Positions 51,265-60,420 of a stretch of DNA of 64,000 nt are shown one piece after another. The position numbers and the translations under genes were made by a program. The stretch is from positions 2,025,001 to 2,089,000 of the forward strand of contig NZ_CP052859.1 of NCBI RefSeq assembly GCF_012935695.1. Reading direction: 5' to 3'. Numbering within the stretch: the first letter of the stretch is position 1; the number at the start of each line of letters is the position of its first letter. The notes below the pieces were generated by a model, which ran no database searches, was not told the origin of the DNA, and worked only from the letters and a program-made list of their open reading frames with translations. This DNA is from Pseudomonas sp. ADAK18. Lineage in GTDB: Bacteria; Pseudomonadota; Gammaproteobacteria; Pseudomonadales; Pseudomonadaceae.

Positions 51265-51374
51265 GGGGGGATTCGCTGGTGGCTGGAATGCGAAATAGTT
51301 TGGCTATTCTGTGCAATGCCGTCCAGGGGTGAGCTGATTATAGTTGGGAACCAATCTCATTAGAGGGTTCTGCC

Positions 51375-51785
51375 ATGCAACTCGACAGCTCAACATTTCC
51401 TGTGGTGAAAATTGATTTCGACGCCCCGGCCGGCCCAGGTGCAGAGGACGTATTTGTGACGTTCAGTCGCTTGTTGGAGCGGCAGCAACCGTTCCTGTTG
51501 CTGCACGACAAAGCCGTGGATGAAACCGCCCATGAGCACTCCCACGAAGAGCGCAAACAAGCCTCGATCTGGATGAAGAAGAACAAACCGGCCCTGTGCA
51601 CCTTCGTCAAAGGCATGATCCAGGTTGAGCCGAGTGCGGCCAAGCGCCTTGCGCTCAAGCCGTTTGCCGCAACTTTTGGCAAGGCGTGGGGGTATCCGTT
51701 ACTGGTAGTGGAGTCCAAGGAACGAGCCTGGACACTGGCGCGGGATGTACTGGATGGTGAGGTTTCGGACGTGGCGCATTTCTAG
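51375..51785 (+). CDS. Conserved hypothetical protein
   Basis: This is a 136-residue soluble protein of unrecognised family. It has no signal peptide or membrane segment. Features are a His/Glu-rich stretch (DETAHEHSHEERKQASIWMK), a basic helix after it (KKNKPALCTFVKGMIQVEPS) and a C-terminal KERAWTLARDVL helix. It is divergent from the AraC gene and ends just before the LacI gene on the other strand. An AGAGGG sequence precedes the ATG. It probably is expressed under AraC control; function unknown. Confidence 0.7.
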   Translation: MQLDSSTFPVVKIDFDAPAGPGAEDVFVTFSRLLERQQPFLLLHDKAVDETAHEHSHEERKQASIWMKKNKPALCTFVKGMIQVEPSAAKRLALKPFAATFGKAWGYPLLVVESKERAWTLARDVLDGEVSDVAHF

Positions 51786-51796
51786 CGTCGACCACC

Positions 51797-52795
51797 TTAT
51801 TGATGAGTGGGCAGGGCTGCCGTGCTGCCGCGTAAGGCGAGCTCAAACGGCAACACCACATGACGCTGTGGCAGCGACGTTTTCTCGATCAGCGCGATGA
51901 GCATTTCGACGGCTGTGCGGCCAAACATTTCCGCTGGCTGGGCGATGGTGGTCAGCGGCGGGTCGCAGTAGGCGGCGAAGGGAATGTCATCAAAACCCAC
52001 CAGCGAAATATCCTGCGGCACACGCAAGCCCTGTTGTTTGATGCGCTTTAACGCACCAATGGCCATTTCATCGTTCTCGCAGAAGAGGGCGGTAGGGCGG
52101 CCGGGTAGTTCCAACATCATACCCGCACCGTCGAACCCGGCCTGCAAGGTAAAGTCCCCGTGGCAGATGAGGACCGGGTCACGCGGGATACCCGCAGCCA
52201 ACAAGGCGTCTTCATAACCGGCCACGCGATCTTGGGTCAGGGGGCTGCTTTTCGGGCCTTTGACCAAGCCGATGCGACGGTGGCCCAAGTCGATCAAATG
52301 CTGGGTCATGGCCCTTGCCGCGCCGCGATTATCCAGGCTGATGGTGGGGTGGCGGCCGTTCTGGATCACCTCGCAGGCATTGACCAGGGGCGGTGAGTCC
52401 GTGCAATCGGTAAAGGGATCGTATGCCCGCAGTTGAATCACGCCATCAGCCTGATGGGCGTAGACCAGCTCGGCGAACTGCTTTTCGATTTCTGCCTGGC
52501 CTTGGGTGTCGCACAACAGCAGCCGATAACCCGCCGCTTGTGCCGCTTGCTGTGCACCGCTGATGACCCGGGCGAAAAACGTGTTGGCAATCGCCGGTAC
52601 CAGGATCACCAGGTTACCGGTGCGCCGGGAGCGAAACTGCACCGCCATACGGTTAGGCCGGTAACCGGTCTGTTCCACGGCGGCGTTGACCTTGTCTCGG
52701 GTCTCGGGGAGTACACGTTCGGGGGAGGCCAGGGTTCTGGATACGGTGGCCACCGAGACACCGGCCAGGCGCGCGACTTCACGAATATTGGACAA
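51797..52795 (-). CDS. LacI-family transcriptional repressor
   Basis: This is a 332-residue regulator. The LacI HTH and hinge are SNIREVARLAGVSVATVSRT and LASPERVLPETRDKVNAAVE. The periplasmic-binding-protein-like sensor contains GNLVILVPAIANTFFARVIS and DISLVGFDDIPFAAYCDPPL. It is divergent from the Gfo/Idh oxidoreductase operon, with a perfect 20-bp palindrome between them, and so almost certainly represses that operon. The effector is probably a sugar or cyclitol-type metabolite. Confidence 0.92.
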   Translation of the reverse strand: MSNIREVARLAGVSVATVSRTLASPERVLPETRDKVNAAVEQTGYRPNRMAVQFRSRRTGNLVILVPAIANTFFARVISGAQQAAQAAGYRLLLCDTQGQAEIEKQFAELVYAHQADGVIQLRAYDPFTDCTDSPPLVNACEVIQNGRHPTISLDNRGAARAMTQHLIDLGHRRIGLVKGPKSSPLTQDRVAGYEDALLAAGIPRDPVLICHGDFTLQAGFDGAGMMLELPGRPTALFCENDEMAIGALKRIKQQGLRVPQDISLVGFDDIPFAAYCDPPLTTIAQPAEMFGRTAVEMLIALIEKTSLPQRHVVLPFELALRGSTAALPTHQ

Positions 52796-52912
52796 GGCAA
52801 CCTCACTATCAGAGCAGCAGCCGGCGAGCTTACCGCAGTCGGGTCATGGCAGAAACGCCGATGTCTTCCATTCAGGGTTTGACACTGCATGTAACTGGGC
52901 TTAGATTTTGTG

Positions 52913-52932
52913 TGATGTAACCGGTTACATCA
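52913..52932. promoter_or_regulatory. LacI-family operator, perfect 20-bp palindrome
   Basis: TGATGTAACCGGTTACATCA is a perfect palindrome with the central CG step typical of LacI/GalR operators. It lies 35 bp before the oxidoreductase ATG, next to the divergent lacI-type gene. A partial half-site, TGTAACTGG, occurs at about 52890. Confidence 0.85.
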
Positions 52933-52966
52933 TGATCGAAAATCGTCTGAAAAGAGAAGACTTGTC

Positions 52967-54124
52967 ATGAATGCTGCTGTGCCAAAAATAAGAATGGGCT
53001 TTGTTGGAGGCGGCGAGGGGGCGTTTATCGGCCAGGCCCACCGCCAGGCTGCCGGGCTGGCTGGCCGTTTTGAGCTGGTGTGCGGCGCTTTCAGCCGCGA
53101 CCCAGACAACAACCGCGACACCGGTGCCACATTGGGTTTGCCCGCATCCCGCTGTTACAACGATTGGCAGCACATGCTGACGGCAGAACAGGCGCTGCCC
53201 GTTGAACAGCGTATGGAGTTGCTGGTCATCGTCACCCCCAATCATTTGCACGTCCCCATCGCCACTCAGGCGTTACAACAGGGCTTCCACGTGTTCAGTG
53301 AAAAACCCGCCGCACTTAACCTCGCCGAAGTCCGGGCGCTGGCAGAGGTGGTGAACAGCAGCCCCGGCCTCTATGGCCTGGCCCATACCTACCTGGGCTA
53401 TCCGATGGTTTGGCAGGCTCGGGACATGGTGCGCAGGGGTGTCATTGGTGCGCTGCGCAAAGTCATCGTCGAATACCCCCAGGGCTGGCTGAGCCAGGAC
53501 GTGGCCGGGCAGGGCAATAAGCAAGCGAGTTGGCGCGATCAGCCCGAGCAGTCGGGGCTGGGTGGTTGCATTGGCGATATCGGCACTCACGCCTTTTCCC
53601 TGGCGGAATTTGTCGCCGACCAACCGATTGAACAGGTCTGCGCCAGCCTGGGTACCCACGTGCCCGGCCGGCAACTGGATGATGACGCGGCCATGCTGTT
53701 CAAAATGGCCTCCGGTGCCAGCGGTGTACTGATCGCCAGCCAGGTTTGCGCCGGCGAAGAAAACCCGCTGAAGATCCGCCTCTATGGTGAAAACGGCGGC
53801 CTGGAATGGCGCCAGGAAGAACCGGCCAGCCTGATCCACCGTTCCCTCGACCAGCCCTTGCGTATCCTGCGCTCCGGTGTCGGCCAGCCTTGGTTGTGCG
53901 ACGCAGCTCTGCAACGCATGCGCTTACCCCCGGGGCATCCCGAGGGTTACCTGGAAGCCATGGCCAACCTCTACGGTGACTTCGCCACTGCCATTCGCCA
54001 AGGCACCGAGGCTGTCGGCGTGCCCGGTATTGAAGTGGGCGTGCGCGGCCTGGCCTTTGTCGAAGCCGTGATCGCCAACCATCGCGGCGACGCGAAGTGG
54101 ACGACATTGGCCTGCAACCCATGA
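52967..54124 (+). CDS. Gfo/Idh/MocA-family oxidoreductase
   Basis: This is a 385-residue NAD(P)-dependent dehydrogenase for a sugar or cyclitol. The Rossmann motif is [20 protein letters not shown]. The conserved nucleotide-binding block [20 protein letters not shown] continues into [10 protein letters not shown], where EKP is the family's catalytic lysine motif. The [18 protein letters not shown] segment holds the substrate-site Asp and His. It is first in the LacI-controlled operon, followed by a TIM-barrel isomerase and an NHS-type permease. Confidence 0.92.
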   Translation: MNAAVPKIRMGFVGGGEGAFIGQAHRQAAGLAGRFELVCGAFSRDPDNNRDTGATLGLPASRCYNDWQHMLTAEQALPVEQRMELLVIVTPNHLHVPIATQALQQGFHVFSEKPAALNLAEVRALAEVVNSSPGLYGLAHTYLGYPMVWQARDMVRRGVIGALRKVIVEYPQGWLSQDVAGQGNKQASWRDQPEQSGLGGCIGDIGTHAFSLAEFVADQPIEQVCASLGTHVPGRQLDDDAAMLFKMASGASGVLIASQVCAGEENPLKIRLYGENGGLEWRQEEPASLIHRSLDQPLRILRSGVGQPWLCDAALQRMRLPPGHPEGYLEAMANLYGDFATAIRQGTEAVGVPGIEVGVRGLAFVEAVIANHRGDAKWTTLACNP

Positions 54125-54138
54125 AGGAGATCGCCTCG

Positions 54139-55203
54139 ATGAACCCAGGAATGCGCGGCCCCGGCATTTTTCTCGCTCAGTTCATATCGACTGAAGCCCC
54201 TTTCGACACGTTGGCCAACATCGCCCAATGGGCAGCCTCCCAAGGCTATAAGGCGATTCAGTTGCCGACCCTCGGCACCCAATACATTGACCTGGCCCGC
54301 GCCGCTGAAAGCCAAGACTACTGCGATGAAATCAAGGCGGTCTGCGCGCAGGCCGGCGTAGAAATCAGCGAGCTGTCGACTCACCTGCAAGGCCAACTCG
54401 TCGCGGTGCACCCGGCCTTCGATACCTTGTTCGATGACTTCGCCCCGGCTCACCTGCGTGGCCAACCCCTGGCTCGCACCGAGTGGGCCATCGACCAATT
54501 GAAGCTGGCCGCCCGTGCCAGCCAGCGCCTGGGTTTAAAAGCCCACGCGACGTTCTCCGGCGCGCTGCTCTGGCCGTATATTTACCCTTGGCCACAACGC
54601 CCCAGCGGGTTGGTGGCGCAAGGTTTTGCCGAGTTGGCCAAGCGCTGGTTGCCGATCCTCGATTGCTTCGATGCGGCCGGTGTCGACCTCTGCTACGAAA
54701 TCCATCCTGGCGAAGACCTGCACGACGGGGCGTCCTTCGAGCGCTTCCTCGAAGCCGTCGATTTCCACCCTCGCGCGAATATTCTCTATGACCCCAGCCA
54801 CCTGCTGTTGCAGCAAATGGACTACCTGGGGTTTATCGACCGCTACCACGAGCGCATCCGTATGTTCCACGTCAAGGACGCCGAGTTCCGTCCCGATGCG
54901 CGCTCTGGTGTGTATGGCGGCTATCAAGGCTGGGTCGAGCGCCCCGGCCGTTTTCGCTCCCTGGGCGATGGCCAGATCGATTTCAAATCGATTTTCAGCA
55001 AACTCACCCAATACGACTTCAGCGGCTGGGCGGTGCTGGAATGGGAATGTTGCCTGAAGGATGCACAGCAAGGCGCGGCAGAAGGCGCGGCGTTCATCCG
55101 GCAGCACATGATTTGCAAGACCACCAAGGCCTTTGACGATTTCGCCGGTGTGACGTCCAGCGAACAGGTCAATCGACGGCTGCTCGGCCTGCCCGACGCC
55201 TGA
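54139..55203 (+). CDS. Sugar phosphate isomerase/epimerase-type TIM barrel (xylose isomerase-like)
   Basis: This 354-residue protein is of the AP-endonuclease-2/xylose isomerase-like family. Metal-site blocks are CYEIHPGEDLHDG, NILYDPSHLLLQ, RIRMFHVKDAEFRPDARSGV and WAVLEWECCLKD. The start at 54139 has AAGGAG upstream at 9 bp. Two earlier in-frame ATGs exist, one overlapping the previous stop. With the neighbouring Gfo/Idh enzyme it would epimerise, isomerise or dehydrate an oxidised sugar or inositol. Confidence 0.9.
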   Translation: MNPGMRGPGIFLAQFISTEAPFDTLANIAQWAASQGYKAIQLPTLGTQYIDLARAAESQDYCDEIKAVCAQAGVEISELSTHLQGQLVAVHPAFDTLFDDFAPAHLRGQPLARTEWAIDQLKLAARASQRLGLKAHATFSGALLWPYIYPWPQRPSGLVAQGFAELAKRWLPILDCFDAAGVDLCYEIHPGEDLHDGASFERFLEAVDFHPRANILYDPSHLLLQQMDYLGFIDRYHERIRMFHVKDAEFRPDARSGVYGGYQGWVERPGRFRSLGDGQIDFKSIFSKLTQYDFSGWAVLEWECCLKDAQQGAAEGAAFIRQHMICKTTKAFDDFAGVTSSEQVNRRLLGLPDA

Positions 55204-55246
55204 ACACAGCGTTGTTTACCAAAATAACAATAAAACGGTGATCACA

Positions 55247-56482
55247 ATGAAAGCGCGACTGAGCGTCATGATGTTCTTGCAGTTCTTTATCTGGGGCGGC
55301 TGGTTCGTCACCCTCGGCACTTTTCTTGCCAGCAACCTGGGCGCCAGTGGCGGGCAAATCGGCATGGCGTTTTCGACCCAGTCGTGGGGCGCGATCATCG
55401 CGCCCTTTATCATCGGGCTTATTGCCGACCGCTACTTCAATGCCGAGCGGATTCTTGCGGTGCTGCACCTGATTGGCGCCGTGTTGCTGTATCAGCTGTA
55501 CTGCGCGCCGGATTTCATCGATTTTTACCCCTACGTGCTGGCCTACATGGTCATCTACATGCCGACCCTGGCGCTGGTCAACTCCGTGGCTTTCCGCCAA
55601 ATGAGCGACCCGGCGCAGGAGTTTTCCCGCATCCGGGTGTGGGGCACTATCGGCTGGATCGTCGCGGGATTGGTGATCAGCTTTGTATTTGCCTGGGATG
55701 CCCAACAGGCAATCACCAGCGGCGCGTTGCGTAACACCTTCCTGATGTCGGCCATTGCTTCACTCGCGCTGGGCCTCTACAGCTTCAGCCTGCCGCGCAC
55801 TGCGCCGTTAAAAGCTGAAGCGGGCAGCGGCGGGATCAAGCAACTGCTGGGGCTGGACGCATTGGGATTGCTCAAGGATCGCAGCTACCTGGTGTTCTTC
55901 ATTGCCTCGATCCTGATCTGCATCCCCCTGGCGTTTTATTACCAGAACGCCAACCCGTTCCTCGCGGAAATCGGCGTGACCAACCCTACGGCAAAAATGG
56001 CCATCGGGCAGGTGTCCGAGGTGCTGTTCATGCTGTTGTTGCCGCTGTTCATTCAGCGATTCGGCATCAAGCTCGCGCTGTTGGTGGGCATGCTGGCCTG
56101 GGCACTGCGTTATGCGTTGTTCGCCTACGGTAATAACGGTGAGCTGGCTTTCATGCTGTTCACCGGGATCGCGTTGCATGGCATCTGCTATGACTTCTTC
56201 TTTGTCTCGGGGCAGATCTACACCGACGCCAAGGCGCCGGAGCGCTTCAGAAGCTCGGCCCAGGGGTTGATTACCCTGGCGACCTATGGGGTCGGCATGT
56301 TGATCGGGTTCTGGGTGGCGGGACAGGTGACAGATCACTATGCGGCGGCGGGTGGCAGCCATGATTGGCGCAGCATCTGGCTGTTTCCGGCGGGTTTTGC
56401 GCTACTGATCTTTTTTTGTTTTTCGGTGGCGTTCAAAGGCCGTGAGAAAGGGGTGGGGGCGTCGGGAGTGGAGCAGCACTAA
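55247..56482 (+). CDS. MFS permease of the NHS (NupG/XapB-like) family
   Basis: This 411-residue transporter resembles nucleoside:H+ symporters: LSVMMFLQFFIWGGWFVTLG at the N-terminus, GAIIAPFIIGLIADRYFNAE and RIRVWGTIGWIVAGLVIS are family landmarks. About 12 hydrophobic segments are visible. In this operon it probably imports the substrate of the Gfo/Idh and isomerase enzymes, which may be a nucleoside-like or sugar compound. The ATG at 55247 is preferred over a GTG three codons upstream. Confidence 0.88.
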   Translation: MKARLSVMMFLQFFIWGGWFVTLGTFLASNLGASGGQIGMAFSTQSWGAIIAPFIIGLIADRYFNAERILAVLHLIGAVLLYQLYCAPDFIDFYPYVLAYMVIYMPTLALVNSVAFRQMSDPAQEFSRIRVWGTIGWIVAGLVISFVFAWDAQQAITSGALRNTFLMSAIASLALGLYSFSLPRTAPLKAEAGSGGIKQLLGLDALGLLKDRSYLVFFIASILICIPLAFYYQNANPFLAEIGVTNPTAKMAIGQVSEVLFMLLLPLFIQRFGIKLALLVGMLAWALRYALFAYGNNGELAFMLFTGIALHGICYDFFFVSGQIYTDAKAPERFRSSAQGLITLATYGVGMLIGFWVAGQVTDHYAAAGGSHDWRSIWLFPAGFALLIFFCFSVAFKGREKGVGASGVEQH

Positions 56483-56501
56483 CGTACGCACCCGTTGAAA
56501 A

Positions 56502-56942
56502 TCACTCATGCAGCGGCGGCAACCTGCGCTTCACCGGGGTTTTCTTGACGATGGCGGTATTGGTTTCGGCGTAGGCATTCAGCCGGTCGAGCAACGTATC
56601 CAATTGATCCATGGTGCGTACGTGCAGGCGTGCGATAAAGCAGTCGTCGCCTGTCACCTTGTCGCATTCGGTGAACTCCGGGATCGACTGGATCTGGCGT
56701 TCCACCTCCTGCAACTTCCCGGGCAGGGGGCGGATGCGCACGATGGCTTGCAGCAGATAACCGAAGTGTTTGGGTTCGATGTCCACCGTGTAGCTTTTGA
56801 TGATCCCGCGCTCTTCCAGGCGCCGCAGGCGTTCGCTGACGCTTGGGGAGGAGAGGCCGCTGATACCCGCCAATGTCTTCAGGGACAGGCGCGAGTCTTC
56901 CATCAGTGCAGCGATCAGTTGTTGGTCAATGGTGTCGATCAT
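56502..56942 (-). CDS. Lrp/AsnC-family regulator
   Basis: This is a 146-residue regulator with an N-terminal HTH (LAGISGLSSPSVSERLRRLE, then ERGIIKSYTVDIEPKHFGYL) and a C-terminal RAM ligand domain (EFTECDKVTGDDCFIARLHV). It is divergent from the EamA exporter gene at 57074 and convergent with the NHS permease. Small Lrp proteins next to EamA or LysE exporters commonly control amino-acid export. Confidence 0.9.
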   Translation of the reverse strand: MIDTIDQQLIAALMEDSRLSLKTLAGISGLSSPSVSERLRRLEERGIIKSYTVDIEPKHFGYLLQAIVRIRPLPGKLQEVERQIQSIPEFTECDKVTGDDCFIARLHVRTMDQLDTLLDRLNAYAETNTAIVKKTPVKRRLPPLHE

Positions 56943-57073
56943 GGCGGCCTCGCAAGCTGATAGTGAGGTTTTGCCTTATAAATAAAGGCAGTTTTGTCAT
57001 TTCACATTTTTTAGACACTGGAAGCGCTGGCGTCGAGATTGCCATAATTTAGCCTCATTTGAGGAGCTCAATC

Positions 57074-57967
57074 ATGGATAAGTCCATACGCCGTGGTTCT
57101 TGGGAAATGATCGGCGCCATGCTGATTTCCGGCACCATCGGCTGGTTCGTATTGGTGTCCGGGGTGTCGGTGGTCGAGGTGGTGTTCTGGCGTTGCGTGA
57201 TCGGCGCCCTGACCCTGGCGCTGATCTGCCTGGTGCTGGGCTACTTGCGCGTCAACCTGCTGACCTGGCGCATCCTGGCCTTGGCGGTGCTGAGCGGTGT
57301 CGCCATCGTGGGCAACTGGCTGTTGTTGTTTGAGTCCTACTCCCGGGCTTCCATCTCGATCTCGACGGCGGTCTATAACGTTCAGCCCTTTATGTTGGTG
57401 CTGCTGGCGGCGTTGTTTCTTGGCGAGAAAATCACCGTGCAGAAACTGGCATGGTTGAGCGTGGCGTTTCTCGGCATGCTGGCCATCGTGACGGCTCATG
57501 GCGGCCAACAGAACAGCGGCGACGATTATCGGGTGGGTGTCGCGCTGGCCCTGGGGGCAGCGTTTCTGTATGCGATTGCGGCGCTGATCATCAAGCGCTT
57601 GACCGGTACGCCCCCGCACCTGATTGCGCTGATCCAGGTCAGCACCGGCGCCTTGCTGCTGGCGCCCATGATCGGGTCGCAGGATCTGCCGGTTTCACCC
57701 AGTTCCTGGGCTGCGTTGGCGAGCATGGGCGTGGTGCATACCGGCCTGATGTATGTGCTGCTCTATGGCGCGATTCAGAAGTTGCCGACCGCCATTACCG
57801 GAGCGCTGTCGTTTATCTACCCGATTGCCGCGATCTTCGTCGACTGGATCGCCTTCGGTCATCGGCTCGGTTGGCTGCAATGGCTGGGGGTGGCCGCGAT
57901 CCTGCTGGCGGCAGCGGGGCTGCAGCGAGGCTGGTGGTGGAGGGCGAAAGCGGTGGTGCCGGCTTGA
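57074..57967 (+). CDS. EamA-family (DMT) transporter
   Basis: This is a 297-residue membrane protein with about 10 hydrophobic segments in two EamA repeats. The first contains GTIGWFVLVSGVSVVEVVFW and ends LFLGEKITVQKLAWLSVAFL; the second contains ALAAAFLYA-like GAAFLYAIAALIIKRL and SFIYPIAAIFVDWIAFGHRL. ATG 57074 follows GAGGAG. It probably exports an amino acid or related metabolite, with the divergent Lrp gene as regulator. Confidence 0.9.
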   Translation: MDKSIRRGSWEMIGAMLISGTIGWFVLVSGVSVVEVVFWRCVIGALTLALICLVLGYLRVNLLTWRILALAVLSGVAIVGNWLLLFESYSRASISISTAVYNVQPFMLVLLAALFLGEKITVQKLAWLSVAFLGMLAIVTAHGGQQNSGDDYRVGVALALGAAFLYAIAALIIKRLTGTPPHLIALIQVSTGALLLAPMIGSQDLPVSPSSWAALASMGVVHTGLMYVLLYGAIQKLPTAITGALSFIYPIAAIFVDWIAFGHRLGWLQWLGVAAILLAAAGLQRGWWWRAKAVVPA

Positions 57968-58036
57968 TCAAGCGGGCGCTTGATGTATCCTCCGCGCCCG
58001 CTCACCGACTTTTTCCGAAGAATGACAGAACTCAAC

Positions 58037-58945
58037 ATGCAAGCCCTGCTGGAGTCGATCCTCGACGAAGTCCGTCCACTGATCGGCCTTGGCAAGGTCG
58101 CTGATTACATCCCCGCTCTGGCCGATGTACCAGCGCAACAACTGGGCATCGCCGTGTATGGCAACGACGGCGCTTATTACTGCGCCGGCGACGCCTACAC
58201 CTTGTTCTCGGTACAGAGCATTTCCAAGGTGTTCAGCTTGGTCCAGGCCATCGAACATGGCGGCGAAACCATCTGGGAGCGCCTGGGCCATGAGCCTTCA
58301 GGGCAACCGTTCAACTCCATGGTGCAGTTGGAATTCGAACGCGGCCGGCCGCGCAATCCCTTCATCAACGCCGGCGCCCTGGTGATCTGCGACATCAACC
58401 AATCGCGCTTTGCCGTGCCGATTTTGTCGATGCGCGATTTCGTGCGGCGCCTGTCAGGCAACCCGCAGATCCTGGTCAACAGCGTCGTCGCCGAATCTGA
58501 AGCCCAGCACGGCGCACGCAATGCGGCCATGGCTTATCTGATGAAGTCTTTTGGCAACTTCCACAATGATGTGGATGCGGTGCTGCACAGTTACTTCAAC
58601 TACTGCGCGTTGCAGATGAGCTGTCTGGACCTGGCCAAAGCGTTCTGTTTTTTAGCGAACGAAGGGACCTGTACCCACAGTGGCGAGCAGATCCTCACGC
58701 CGCGCCAGACCAAGCAAGTCAACTCGATCATGGCCACCAGCGGGCTGTATGACGAAGCGGGCAACTTTGCCTACCGGGTCGGGCTGCCGGGCAAGAGCGG
58801 GGTAGGCGGCGGGATCGTCGCGGTGGTGCCGGGGCAGTTTACGGTGTGCGTGTGGTCGCCGGAGTTGAATGCAGCGGGGAATTCGCTGGCAGGGATGAAG
58901 GCGTTGGAGCTGTTGAGTGAGCGGATCGGGTGGTCGGTGTTTTGA
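58037..58945 (+). CDS. glsA: Glutaminase
   Basis: This is a 302-residue serine-dependent glutaminase that converts glutamine to glutamate and ammonia. The beta-lactamase-like SxxK motif is SISK at 61-64 in [36 protein letters not shown] and [20 protein letters not shown] are strongly conserved blocks. Start 58037 gives the usual 302-residue length; ATG 58022 would add five residues. It begins 69 bp after the EamA gene and may have its own promoter. Confidence 0.92.
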   Translation: MQALLESILDEVRPLIGLGKVADYIPALADVPAQQLGIAVYGNDGAYYCAGDAYTLFSVQSISKVFSLVQAIEHGGETIWERLGHEPSGQPFNSMVQLEFERGRPRNPFINAGALVICDINQSRFAVPILSMRDFVRRLSGNPQILVNSVVAESEAQHGARNAAMAYLMKSFGNFHNDVDAVLHSYFNYCALQMSCLDLAKAFCFLANEGTCTHSGEQILTPRQTKQVNSIMATSGLYDEAGNFAYRVGLPGKSGVGGGIVAVVPGQFTVCVWSPELNAAGNSLAGMKALELLSERIGWSVF

Positions 58946-58979
58946 CCCAGAGGACGCAGTGCTTTCCCGTCCTCTTGGG
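58946..58979. terminator. Hairpin after glutaminase gene
   Basis: Stem CCCAGAGGACG / CGTCCTCTTGGG with a short loop lies right after the stop codon, between convergent glutaminase and MddA-like genes. It is not followed by a T-run. Confidence 0.5.
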
Positions 58980-59012
58980 ATCGTTGTCATCTCGATGAGC
59001 GCACGTGTGTGC

Positions 59013-59789
59013 TCATTCAGGGGGGGTCCTCTTACGCCTTGGCAACGGAAATACCATGCTGACCTCACGCTGATAGCGCCGATACGGCTCTCCAAACAGA
59101 GTCACCAAGTCCTTTTCTTCAATATGCGCACCCATAAATATGTAGATGGAAAACCCCAGGGCAAATAGAAAGTGGCCAGCGGTCATGTCTGGCGTGGCCC
59201 AGAAAGCAATCAGAAACCCCAGGTAAAGCGGGTGGCGCACAATCTTGTAGAGCAGTGGCGTTTTAAAGGGCTGGGCGCGTGGCACCGCATTACGAAAGCG
59301 ATCGACAGCCTGTTTCAGGCCAAATAGCTCGAAATGACTGATCAGTACCGTTGCCAGCAAGACAATGCCCCAGCCCGTCCAGAAAACCCCGGTTAACAGC
59401 GCTCTTCCCAAAGGCGAGTCTACGGTCCAGAGGTCGGTCGTAATGGGCCGCCAAAGCCAGAAGATCAGCATCAATACCAGGCTGCTGAGCAGCACGTAGG
59501 TTGAGCGTTCAGCGGATACGGGAATGAATCTGATCAGCCATGCTTTGAAGTTTTTCCGAGCCATCACGGTGTGCTGGACGGCGAACAGTGCGAGCAAAGA
59601 GGTGTTGATCAACGCTGCCGTCCACCCGCCAACGGTTACACCGTCATCAATATTTTTGGGAACGATGACGCGGCCAAGAAAGCCGATCAAATAGAGAACG
59701 GTCAGTAAAAAAACCAGATAGCTGGCGGTACTGTAGATAAGTCCAGCCAGGCGCACTGCCAGATTGCTTGCGGTGCTTTTGGTATTCAT
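59013..59789 (-). CDS. mddA: Methanethiol S-methyltransferase (MddA-like, NnrU/isoprenylcysteine-type membrane enzyme)
   Basis: This is a 258-residue membrane protein with about five hydrophobic segments. The C-terminal block KIVRHPLYLGFLIAFWATPD, then MTAGHFLFALGFSIYIFMGA and EEKDLVTLFGEPYRRYQREV, matches MddA, which methylates methanethiol to dimethyl sulfide using S-adenosylmethionine. The start at 59789 has AAGGAG upstream; the longer frame has no family support. It is monocistronic. The link to the organosulfur cluster is thematic, not positional. Confidence 0.85.
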   Translation of the reverse strand: MNTKSTASNLAVRLAGLIYSTASYLVFLLTVLYLIGFLGRVIVPKNIDDGVTVGGWTAALINTSLLALFAVQHTVMARKNFKAWLIRFIPVSAERSTYVLLSSLVLMLIFWLWRPITTDLWTVDSPLGRALLTGVFWTGWGIVLLATVLISHFELFGLKQAVDRFRNAVPRAQPFKTPLLYKIVRHPLYLGFLIAFWATPDMTAGHFLFALGFSIYIFMGAHIEEKDLVTLFGEPYRRYQREVSMVFPLPRRKRTPPE

Positions 59790-60420
59790 GGACGACTCCT
59801 TTCGTTGTGAAGCTCCTTTGGAAATGGAGTTGCCACGATTCGCGGTCAAACGAAGAGGGTGGCAACTGTACGCGGGTTGACCGACCGGCCCAAAGAAAAA
59901 CCGGCATACCCGAAGGTATCCTGCGTACAGCTGCCGCGACACGATACATCAGACGTAAAAAAACGCCTAAGATCGGTGTTGGCGCAGTTGCACTTTGGGA
60001 TCGGACGGTCAAATCCGGTCGCTGAATTGGCAGCGACGGCGAAGGTTAGTCAGCGCAGTTCTGAGCGGCAACCCGAAACCTTTATCGCAAATATCCGAAA
60101 GCCCGCGATACACCACCGTCTACTGTAGGAGCGAGCCGTTCGACCTTAAACAAAAAATGCGCCCATTCGGGCTAATGCCAGTCAGTTAAGGAATGGAGAT
60201 CCAACAAGCGAAGCAGATCCAGTGTGGGAGTTGTCGAGCCCCAGCGAGGCTGCGATGGCGTCGGCACCGTCAACATTGATGTTGCCTGACCCACCGCTAT
60301 CGCAGCCTCGCTGGGGCTCGACAACTCCCACCTTTGATCTTCTCTGTCTTGAGGCTCTGTGTTCGCTTAACTGATCGGCATTAGCCCATTCGGGCGCATT
60401 TTTTCAGGCTGTTATCGCTC
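59790..60420. other. 631-bp gene-free region
   Basis: It holds the promoter side of the MddA-like gene, about 360 bp in which I see no gene or clear structure, and then the nested inverted repeat at 60152-60404. Short open frames here lack ribosome-binding sites and domain character. Confidence 0.6.
60152..60404. repeat. Nested inverted repeat: terminator arms around a REPIN
   Basis: Outer 39-bp arms (60152-60190 and 60366-60404) are imperfect inverted copies; each contains a GCCC-N4-GGGC hairpin bordered by six A or T residues (AAAAAATGCGCCC left, GGGCGCATTTTTT right). Inside lies a REPIN at 60224-60331 with arms beginning GTGGGAGTTGTCGAGCCCCA. The left hairpin is a terminator for leftward transcripts, ending the carboxyspermidine operon; the right one terminates rightward transcripts. 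Confidence 0.8.

Noticed and set aside
59859..60189. Several 64-89-codon frames in the region before the carboxyspermidine genes
   Set aside because: No ribosome-binding sites, no domain or signal features, and they overlap the nested inverted repeat.
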